From Reticulitermes speratus (taxonomy: Eukaryota > Arthropoda > Insecta > Blattodea > Rhinotermitidae): DNA of 64,000 nt. This document shows positions 57,901 to 64,000 of the stretch, piece by piece. Under the pieces are notes generated by a model. That model searched no databases. It saw nothing but the letters and a program-made list of their open reading frames with translations, and was not told the DNA's origin. Positions within the stretch are counted from its first letter, which is position 1. The number at the start of each line of letters is the position of its first letter. The position numbers were made by a program, and so were the translations under genes. The DNA is taken from assembly GCA_021186555.1 (NCBI GenBank), contig JAJKFL010000042.1, forward strand, positions 26,659,521 through 26,723,520, in the 5' to 3' direction.

Positions 57901-60900
57901 CTTCTTTGTGCAGTATGTAAAAAGTCAGGTTTGCTCTTCTGCCATGCTGTTATGTATATTAACAGCAGCACTGTCTAGTGTTTTGTTATTCTGCAGTTAT
58001 TGTGTTAATATACAAGTAGTTGTCTTCACTGTATTTCCAGAACTGTTTAAGGGATTGAGATAAAGTGTTTTTGATGAAGTTTGTTTTGACACAGTCCTAT
58101 TGAAATGCCAGTGTGATTCATGTTAGATGTTACATGTTCTTGAATGCTGCTTATAATTGAGTCTGTTAGGGACCTGAACATCCAGTTGGGACAGGTCAAT
58201 TTGCCACAGGCATGTATTTTGCTAGATCAGCATTATTTTCAGTATTCATCCATGTATTTATGATCCATACCACATGCTGATGTTAGGCATGTATACCACA
58301 TTGTTACTGAATAGTATATACTCATAGTTTGATTTTTTGTCTTTCTTTCTTTCTTTTTTATTTCCTTGTTTGTTTCTGTATATTTTTGACTGTTGGACTT
58401 TATTTTTTCTGTCTGTGATAGGAATGATCCTTTTTTGATAAATTCCAGGAGGCACAGTGTGGAATGGTCAGATCAGATTTCTGTTCTGTTAAAGTCCCTT
58501 CCCCCATTTTTGCTTAGTTTCCACCACTTTGCCTTCTGAGGACTAGAGGCATTTTCTGACAGCCAGGGTTTGCATTTAGTGTTAGTTGCATTTTAGACAG
58601 ATTTTGCAGTGTGTGTTAATGGTTGAAGAGATATTTTTCTTTATTTTCTGTAACGCAGTGTTACTTATTTGAACATACATTTACATTCCATTTTCTGTGA
58701 CTTGCATTTTTCATGGAACCAACATCTTTGTTAATGTTAATGATAGTTGTATCAACTGAGGGTCAAAAATGTGTGTGTGTGTGTGTGAAGAAAGCTGATG
58801 TACTCATAAGTAAAATTGGAGAACAAATTAATTGGAACAAATATGTGAGAAGAAACAGAGCATTGAATTTACTGAGGATTATTTTTATGCATCTATTAAT
58901 AGATTATATATGTGCAAGTAAATATATGTTCACAAATATAAAGTGATCTGGGTTAGCTGAGTCAGTGAAGTGGTTAGCTATGAACTGGGCGGCTGGGGTC
59001 CTATTGCTTGTGGGTGTAGGGATTTTTTAGATCACCTTGTCCAGACTAAATTTGGGTTCCACCAAATTTCCTGTCCAATGGAAACTGGAGACTCTTGTCC
59101 AGAAGAGAAAGTGGCTGAAGTGTGTAACTAATTGCTCATTTCCACATAGTGTTTAGGTTATAAATGTGGGAGTTGCACCTCCACTCCACATGGAGTGGTG
59201 CACAGGGATAACTTTACCACTGCCCTTTACCTGTTACTAGTAAAAACCAAGGTGCCCTTTTTCACAGGCTGTGAGTTTTGTAAGCCGATCTGGTTATTTC
59301 ATATATTGTTATGAACTTTATGTGTATGGGTTACTGCCAGTCTTACCATATGAGAGACTCTGTTTTGTATTGTGTACTGGAAACAAATAATTGTGGAAAA
59401 TACAGTAGTGGCCAGCTTTAAGATACAAATTTCTAACAACAGACATTTTGTTGTGAGATGGAAAACATGTTCATAATTTCATAATCTTTTTTATTCCAGG
59501 TTACTTCACGAAAGTGATTCGCTAACATCTAAAAGCTATCCTTGCTATCGCAGTTTGAGCTCAGCAAATGCTCGATACTGTATGTTATGTAACTTATATA
59601 TTGCTCGGTGAGTGGATGAATTCAGTACTTAGGTACAGGAATCTTACTTGTTTTACTGTGGGTTATGGAAGGAAAGTCTACAAAAGAAAGTGCACTTAGT
59701 GGTACATTAATATGGAAAAAAAGAACCTAAGCTTTATTAGTGTACCTGACAGATTTAAATCAGTTAGATCCAGACTTCATGTGAGTGTATGCACCATAAA
59801 GACATCAGTTTTCCTGTTTAACCCTTTGAGTACCTCTTTAACCCTCTTAGTCTCAGGATATATGGGTATGTTATGCTAGAAATTGATAAATGGAAAAATA
59901 TTGAGATGTGTAGTGAGTAAAACAGTCGCACTGTTCAGTGATGTGATTGCTGCTGAAATTTCATGGATGAGAAGGAAGCTTAACACACACTGGTGGCCGA
60001 TAGATCACCTGATGGCATAACATGCAAGAGACCAACTGATCAGCCATCTGGCACTTAAGACGGTTAAATGCCACTTTGTGTGCTCCACAGTTACCTTTAA
60101 ATGCTATTTTCTGTGCCACCATAGTTACCTTTAATTGCCACTTTGTATGCCTTCACAGCTACCTTTAAATGGCACAGTCTTTGCTCTTACAGCTTGATTA
60201 CAAAAAAAAAAAAAAACATTTTAGGTGTTCTTTAATATTTATTGGCACATTGAAATCTCCATGTACGTTAATTCTTAACTGAGAAAAAAAGTCTTAAATG
60301 GGTGTTATGCAGAATTGAAAGAGAAAATGTCACTCAGTTGTTAATTACAGATGTTTTCTATAATAAAGAAAGGGAAAAGAAGGAGAAAAAGAAGCTCTGA
60401 AAAATCTTTAGTTTTGCAGACTTCCCATTTACAGCAGGCTGTCACTTTTCAGTGTCATCTGGGATGCAGCAGAGCAGTGCTGCTAGTTTTCCTGCCTTTA
60501 CAGCCTTCCCCTTTGACATTCAAACTCTAAGCTAGTTTCGTGGAACAGAAATATGTTGTCGCTTCTGTATTAAGAACGTTTTTGCTTCATGTCCATGCAT
60601 GAGAGTGGGCCAGCGACTAATCATTCCATTGATTGAGAGATTCTTGGCTGATGCTGCCTCTTTCACCGGATATGGTTTTATAACCTACATGATGTTCTCA
60701 GTTTAAAGCTATGTGGCCAACTCTTTGAGACTTTGAAATTTTCTCTTTTAAGGCTCTTCTATTAATGGGCACATTCACGTACGTCATTACTAAAATTCCT
60801 CCAGTGGAATCTCCTTCCACATCTTCTTGTGCTGGAGACTTTACCTTGTTCCATTTTTTTAATACTGTGCTTCACATTGCATGTCTGCTTCCATATTTTG

Positions 60901-63571
60901 TCTTTATATAGCATAATTTTACTCAGTGTCTCAAATCCAAGAGAGGCATTTCTATGGACAGCATATTTATATTAGATTCATCTCCTTGGATCATATACAG
61001 TTTCATACTTAGTCACCTGTTTTTCCTTTTTGTACTCTTATTTGTTTTCCTTATAAGAATAATAAATTTCTAATATATGCATATTGTTTACCACAAATGC
61101 ACTTAACATGTGAGTTTAAATATAAAAGAAAAACTTTCTCTGAATACTAAGTAAGCACAAGTGATGTCAAGGTTACTCATATAAAACCGAATACCAAGTA
61201 AACACAAGGAATATATCACTTGTGGGTTGCTTTTGCTTGCTTCCTTTGCATGCACCCAAATAACAACAGTGTGTAAGTATTTGTACTAAACTAAGGTGCA
61301 TATTTCATGTACGGACTGGATTGTGCTCATAAAATGCGGGTAAAACACTAAAATGAGAAACATGAATTTGGGGAAATTTGGCTGCAACCACAAGAGATGA
61401 ATGCAAAATGTGGGAAACTCTAAGGTTAAGAAACCATAACTGAAGATTCTCCAATAGGTAAAGTGTATTCTGTGGTGAAAGAAAGACTATAGATGAGGAT
61501 AACGCTGTAGATGACAAGACAAAATACTAGCACAATCTAAGTGTGAACTGATATAGCTGTTTGGACAGGGTGAATGACTGTGTTTTGGAAAGAGTGTTAT
61601 TCAACAATGGGTTAACATTTTGTTATCTGAACGTGAGATGGACGGGAGAAAGAAAGAATGAACAATAGATTGCTTAGGTGTTGCTGCATGGAAGACAGAG
61701 TAATGTAATGAAAAGTTTACTGATGGTCTTTGACAAACTAAATTTCCTTTAGCCCTTCTTGTGACTAGTATTTGGTCAGCTGGCTGAGAAATTAATATTT
61801 TATTGAATATAAAGTTTCTTTACGATGTTCACGAGAGTGCACTACTTGTTCCAGTGCTGAGCCTCCAGTATCCTCCCCACTTCCTGTCAGAGTTTATCCT
61901 CCCATGTTGGCTTTTCCAATAAAGTTTTCATACCAAAATTTTGTATGAATTTCTCATTTCTCCCATCTGTTTCATATCCTCATCTCATCTCATCCAATTT
62001 AATTTGATTATCAGAGGAACATTTGACGAAGAGTACAAGTTATGACGCTTTTTACTGTGCACAATTCTTCATCTTCCTGCTCCTTCCTCCTTCCTAGGAC
62101 CAAATATTCTCCTCAGTACTTCATACTGAAATTTATGCCATGATCTGTTGGGACAATCGTTAAATTTGTGTAACAGTGGAGGCCACACATGATTTTATTG
62201 ATCAGTTAACTTTCAGTGTATCAGTGTAGGAAAAAAGATGGTACCAACTACAATAAGAATGATAGTAAAGAGACCCACTGATAGTCTTACACAGAGTTTG
62301 TGTAAGTTAAACAGTAAGTAGAAGTAACAGAGGAGGGTCTTCAAACAGTGTTAATGCCTCCTCGTTTGCATGACTTGAATAGCAGGTAGCTTTCAGTGGA
62401 ACTCAAGAAACCTAATTTCCTCTTACATATGTCTGATCATACAATTTTTTTTATATTAGTGTTTCATTTAGTTAGTCTAAATTTATAATGCAGAAAGTAA
62501 GTTTGGTTTATTTTATTGGCCAGCATGCTCAACTCATGCAAATGGTTATATGATAAGAGTTCTAGTTGAGTCAGATTCTCTATATTGCTTGCAGTTGTAA
62601 ATATGTAACATACTGTATTATTATGATAGCTGTGATTGGTGTATCTTGTTTTTGGGAAGAACACATTACTTCAGTACAGATTTTGCCTATGTTAAATTTG
62701 TTAAACCTAACCTCGGAGTTCTGTGCTATTGCCATGTTTGTTGTTGTTGACTTGTGAACAGTTTGGTAGTAATGTTTGGGTATGTGTTTGCTCTCTCACC
62801 ATACCATACGTAATTGTAGGCCCATAGTTCATTTGTTATCACCAAGAAATAAAAACCTAAAAACAGATGTCATGCAGCTGTGATGATCTTTTACATTCTG
62901 CAAGGAATTACCTTAATAAACTACGTATGTTTGTCAAAAATCTGCCATCATACTTTATTTTAGTATCCTGTGTTGAGTGTTACTAGTGTTGTTCTCACAT
63001 TACAAGTTGAACTATCTGCCAGGTTGTTATAATCGGTTGTTGGAAGTTAAAAAGTATGAGTATCAGATGGCCTTTAATGGCATACAAATTGGTACAAAAT
63101 CATGAAAATACGTTATCTGGTTCTGTCAGCTAAGAATACCAGCCATTATTTAGGTAGCTGCATGGAGAAACAAATACACTCTACCATAGTTACAAAATGA
63201 GAATTCAAATATTTACAGCCAGTCTCTATGTAAGTAATCCTCCCTTGAGGTCTTATTTTTTGTTCATGTTTGCCCCAAACTCAAATGTAATGTACTGTGT
63301 GTGTGCGGGTGTGTGTGTGCACGCACATGTGTGCGTGTGCGTACCATGGGATTTAATACATCTGTAGTAAAACATAAAACATTAATTGTATGAATTGTAC
63401 TAATATGCACTGATTTTCTTTTGTAGGTGGATTACGTGTGAAAATGAAAGAGTACCCTATGATCCCTGCTACTTTTGTGAGCATTGCTTCCAGTCATACA
63501 ACTACATTGATGGGAAGAAAGTTGGAAAGTTTAAGGCGTATCGATTTTTTGATAAAACTACTACTTTCTGA
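45774..63571 (+). CDS. SNAPC3: snRNA-activating protein complex subunit 3 (SNAP50), six coding exons
   Basis: SNAPC3 is the SNAP50 subunit of SNAPc, the nuclear factor that binds the proximal sequence element of snRNA promoters and supports both Pol II and Pol III snRNA transcription. Exons are 45774-45961, 46755-46944, 51621-51872, 57506-57747, 59500-59607 and 63427-63571. All have GT/AG borders and matching phases (2, 0, 0, 2, 2), giving 1125 coding bases or 374 residues (human about 411). The conserved C-terminal half is present: LGHQMLSDLRDKIHCPSD, KSGFIFIEDTFYSD, MGYPYVYQHQGNCEHLIVFS (around residues 270-287), then the SNAP50 zinc-binding Cys set C318, C321, C331, C341, C344, C347, and KFKAYRFFDKTTTF at the end. 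No stop or frameshift is seen, so it looks functional. Start choice: ATG at 45774 sits in AAAATGG. The exact N-terminus is the least certain part. Confidence 0.95.
46755..46944 (+). CDS. SNAPC3: SNAPC3 exon 2
   Basis: The acceptor TTTTTTTAACAG ends at 46754 and the donor is GTAAGT at 46945. It encodes IDQLRVPEEPPLVDVKCVKA and FLSKRIMNEEVIGNLKYRSS. Codon phase 2 in, phase 0 out. Confidence 0.9.
47359..47424. repeat. Imperfect palindrome, 30-bp arms, 6-bp loop
   Basis: The left arm 47359-47388 starts TTCTGGGATATTACGTGGTG. The right arm 47395-47424 ends GCCACGTAATTTCCCAGAA. Arms pair at 27 of 30 positions around AACAAT. No target duplication was seen. Confidence 0.9.
47637..48120 (+). pseudogene. 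mariner transposase N-terminal half, decayed
   Basis: Reading plus-strand frames in order gives SASDFTLNWREMLQKLSTFC, then WFSKLRSGVTTVEGA, stop, CSGHPLKRKTDGHVDQARKL, ALENRRITTVN, MHQIATKFMPLWVSEEQK, stop, and NCVNMCQNLQRRLERD. This is the order of the mariner N-terminal helix-turn-helix pair: W-x-x-x-F-x-x-G-x-x-x-V-E, then S-G-R-P, N-R-R-(I/L)-T-(I/V), K-F-(V/M)-P-x-x-L-x-x-(D/E)-Q-K, and (N/H)-R-V-x-x-C-x-(E/N)-L. The DDE core is absent. Multiple stops make it non-functional. It lies in the sense orientation inside SNAPC3 intron 2. Confidence 0.8.
50490..51440 (+). pseudogene. RTE-like non-LTR retrotransposon reverse transcriptase, decayed
   Basis: The plus strand reads VRQGEAWHAL, then RLAYADSIVIVGQML (catalytic Y-A-D-D changed to Y-A-D-S), LELLDKAA, stop, KMGLDVN, QFVYLGSVLTNGDDISTEIG, NKCYFGLQRLLQSRLLLRKL, VVFLYGCDARTISKTEEKRL, then MRYKYELHYCFKEQDI and LGHVIRMEEANIPK. 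This order is typical of RTE/BovB-type elements. There are at least six in-frame stops. A GATGGTGATGGTGATGATGA tract near 51397-51427 lies at its end. It sits sense-oriented in SNAPC3 intron 2. Confidence 0.85.
51621..51872 (+). CDS. SNAPC3: SNAPC3 exon 3
   Basis: The acceptor TTCTATTTCAG ends at 51620 and the donor is GTGAGT at 51873, both phase 0. It encodes 84 residues including GKQFLVIIRVYEPF, EIVLLGHQMLSDLRDKIHCP and DFAVAGELSENPD, which align with the SNAP50 domain core. Confidence 0.95.
51993..52040 (-). ncRNA. Hammerhead-ribozyme-like motif of a Penelope-like element
   Basis: On the minus strand CCCCTGATGATGGCTGGACC, then ACAGCCGAAACATACAT gives the two invariant hammerhead core pieces CTGATGA (plus 52013-52019) and GAAA (plus 51993-51996). 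They flank a stem II that pairs GGCT with AGCC. Penelope-like retroelements are known to carry hammerhead motifs of this type. Stem III and the cleavage triplet are not clear here, so activity is uncertain. The motif lies antisense, 120 bp past exon 3 of SNAPC3. Confidence 0.55.
52245..52298. repeat. Perfect inverted repeat, 24-bp arms, 6-bp loop
   Basis: The left arm 52245-52268 starts GCAGATGGTTTTTTTATATT. The right arm 52275-52298 is its exact reverse complement, ending AAAAACCATCTGC. The loop is GTTGAT. It would fold into a long hairpin in the SNAPC3 pre-mRNA. Confidence 0.95.
53030..53870 (-). pseudogene. mariner/Tc1-like (DDE) transposase, decayed, copy 1
   Basis: On the minus strand, from about 53620, the protein reads KQDVFVQMKLFCNWFCD, then YATDEAWFYINSHVILKVRN (the S/T-D-E-A-x-F catalytic-Asp motif), stop-interrupted sequence, then CGFFQQHGAICHTTNNST (Q-Q-D-G-A-x-x-H with the second Asp changed to His) and CNSFGDQIINRT near 53280-53170. 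The order matches mariner-type transposases of insects. A CA/GT plus poly-G tract (plus-strand 53136-53167) interrupts the end. The flank up to 53870 aligns loosely with the second copy. Confidence 0.7.
54300..55170. other. Unidentified GC-richer insert-like block
   Basis: The composition changes at about 54330-54560 (GTAGTTCCGAGCGCACACAG, GGGTGGGTAGGCTCGGTCGG) and again at 55010-55160. A minus frame (55165-54983) ends the block. This may be a transposon or an old promoter-like fragment. I recognise no protein or terminal repeat. Confidence 0.3.
56105..56130 (-). ncRNA. Degenerate hammerhead-like motif (Penelope-like)
   Basis: The minus strand reads CTGAAGATGACCTACGCAGG then TCGCAAAA. A 5-bp stem II (GACCT/AGGTC) is flanked by CTGAAGA and GCAAAA, one or two changes from the hammerhead core CTGATGA and GAAA. 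The architecture parallels 51993-52040 with a different stem II, so it probably derives from another Penelope-like family and is likely inactive. Confidence 0.4.
56462..57250 (-). pseudogene. mariner/Tc1-like transposase, decayed, copy 2
   Basis: Around 57060-56990 the minus strand (ISNHMFLVKREAKQ, then MCSFRGN) aligns with 53660-53570 of copy 1. At 56600-56465 it reads FQTDFNNLFNKCQVHLRAEG and SSFQHLL-stop, the usual mariner C-terminus, homologous to 30540-30690. The catalytic middle is unrecognisable. The CACATGTTCCTTGTTAAACG block and the upstream CAATAAAA/TATTACACTG blocks also recur in copy 1. Confidence 0.6.
57506..57747 (+). CDS. SNAPC3: SNAPC3 exon 4
   Basis: The acceptor CTTTCTGTTCACAG ends at 57505 and the donor is GTAAGT at 57748. 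Phase 0 in, phase 2 out. It encodes DVYKSGFIFIEDTFYSDFRH, KWAVTHGLGPFKTALMENT and YPYVYQHQGNCEHLIVFSDA, the most conserved part of the SNAP50 domain. Confidence 0.97.
57748..59499 (+). other. SNAPC3 intron 4 (1.75 kb)
   Basis: Mostly AT-rich, with a TTTCTTTCTTTC tract near 58340-58360, a GTGTGTGTG tract at about 58771-58788 and a SINE-like element at 58943-59240. Confidence 0.8.
58943..59240 (+). repeat. SINE-like element (tRNA-like head), family E
   Basis: TCTGGGTTAGCTGAGTCAGT and GAAGTGGTTAGCTATGA resemble a tRNA A-box region. A degenerate G-rich body follows (GGGCGGCTGGGGTCCTATTG, TTCCTGTCCAATGG, TTATAAATGTGGGAG, CATGGAGTGGTGC), and the 3' end is ACTTTACCACTGCCCTTTACC. The B box is decayed. 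No second copy was found in the window. Confidence 0.45.
59500..59607 (+). CDS. SNAPC3: SNAPC3 exon 5
   Basis: The acceptor TTTTTTATTCCAG ends at 59499 and the donor is GTGAGT at 59608. Phase 2 in and out. It encodes LLHESDSLTSKSYPCYRSLS and SANARYCMLCNLYIAR, the first Cys pair of the zinc-binding C-terminus. Confidence 0.95.
59608..63426 (+). other. SNAPC3 intron 5 (3.8 kb)
   Basis: Contains a possible TTAA-flanked CCCTTT terminus (59823), a short tandem repeat (60067-60175), a poly-A tract (60199-60213) and a GT microsatellite (63296-63340). Otherwise AT-rich with no recognised element. Confidence 0.75.
60067..60175. repeat. Short tandem repeat, about 33-36 bp, three copies
   Basis: AATGCCACTTTGTGTGCTCC, AATGCTATTTTCTGTGCCAC and ATTGCCACTTTGTATGCCTT each continue (A/C)CA(C/T)AG(T/C)TACCTTTAA. 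The copies are adjacent and diverged by a few bases. Confidence 0.8.
63427..63571 (+). CDS. SNAPC3: SNAPC3 exon 6 (last)
   Basis: The acceptor TTTTCTTTTGTAG ends at 63426, phase 2 in. It encodes WITCENERVPYDPCYFCEHC, FQSYNYIDGKKVGKFKAY and RFFDKTTTF, with stop TGA at 63569-63571. The C-x2-C-x2-C group completes the zinc-binding set. Confidence 0.97.
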
Positions 63572-63870
63572 TGAAGTAATTTGAGTTCACTCTGTACCTT
63601 GATAAGTGTTGTTGAGTTATAGACCTTTGTTCATGATTAACCCTTTCAGGGTCATAACACAAACATTTGTACCTTTGCTAAGTGGTTCTGACAATTAATG
63701 ACACAGTTATTTGTCATATGATGTTTAAAATTCCCCACTCTTCTCCTAAGAATCACATATCACAAAAACCCAAAGGGTTGCCATCTCTTAGAATAATGTG
63801 TGATGAAGTATCACTAAATCAATTCAGAAAACTTGCAGTGATTACAGTGATTTCTTTAATTTTGCAAAAA
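63572..63870 (+). other. 3' flank / 3' UTR of SNAPC3
   Basis: No AATAAA hexamer was found in this stretch. The transcript may end beyond it or use a variant signal. A TTAACCCTTTCAGGGTC sequence lies at 63638-63654. Confidence 0.45.
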
Positions 63871-64000
63871 TATGAGGGGTGTTGGGAAAGTAATGCCTTC
63901 ATGAAGGTATCTCATACAAGCATTGTGACCTTGAAGTGGAACTTATCCCAACTTGTTCTTTGTTTCTTCAGCTTCAGTTTGCTGTGGGGAACGGTTTGGT
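63871..64000 (+). mobile_element. mariner-like element terminus, cut by window end
   Basis: TA followed by TGAGGGGTGTTGGGAAAGTA and ATG. The G-G-G-G-T-G-T-x-x-x-x-A-A-A-G-T-A-A-T-G pattern is the common insect mariner inverted-repeat start, with TA as the target duplication. The transposase and the other end lie outside the window. Confidence 0.55.

Overview
This is a eukaryotic, AT-rich, intron-rich and transposon-dense window. It holds two host genes, both on the + strand. One is the last coding exon of a Spätzle-family cystine-knot ligand (33999-34611), and the other is a complete six-exon gene for SNAPC3, the SNAP50 subunit of the snRNA-activating complex (coding 45774-63571). The Spätzle gene points to an arthropod. 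Long introns, tRNA-derived SINEs, several non-LTR retrotransposon families, mariner/pogo/hAT remnants and hammerhead-bearing Penelope-like sequence fit a large-genome hemimetabolous insect. A cockroach or termite is my guess from the repeat types, not something the sequence proves.

Layout. 1-24.5 kb is intergenic or deep-intronic: SINEs of several families, 3' ends of non-LTR retrotransposons, two unnamed dispersed repeats, a broken multi-exon DUF7869-like gene (15048-17279, -) and a pogo/Tigger remnant (18431-18990). 24508-28814 is a tandem array of a 44-bp unit (about 97 copies) with nested higher-order periods. Its long minus-strand reading frames arise because the unit has few or no stops in any minus frame. 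A 5'-truncated LINE abuts the right edge. 29-33.5 kb holds mariner and hAT remnants and a SINE. 33999-34611 is the Spätzle exon, followed by about 3.2 kb of probable 3' UTR with no recognisable transposon. 38.4-45.2 kb holds a Tigger-like pseudogene, a hAT C-terminus, a non-autonomous hAT with an 8-bp target duplication, a SINE and a LINE tail. 45.7-63.6 kb is SNAPC3, whose introns contain a mariner transposase remnant, an RTE-like reverse transcriptase remnant, two hammerhead-like Penelope motifs, two copies of another mariner-like pseudogene, hairpins and a SINE-like element. The last 130 bp begin another mariner-like element.

How the genes work. The Spätzle-like protein would be a secreted Toll-receptor ligand or neurotrophin-like factor. 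SNAPC3 is a nuclear general factor for snRNA promoters. Nothing suggests they act together. All other coding-looking sequence is mobile-element debris with stops and frameshifts. No CRISPR, operon or other prokaryotic feature exists, and I found no intact tRNA or rRNA gene. I see no convincing new multi-gene system. The most unusual items are the 44-bp array with open minus frames, the hammerhead-like motifs inside the SNAPC3 intron, and the internally deleted mariner.
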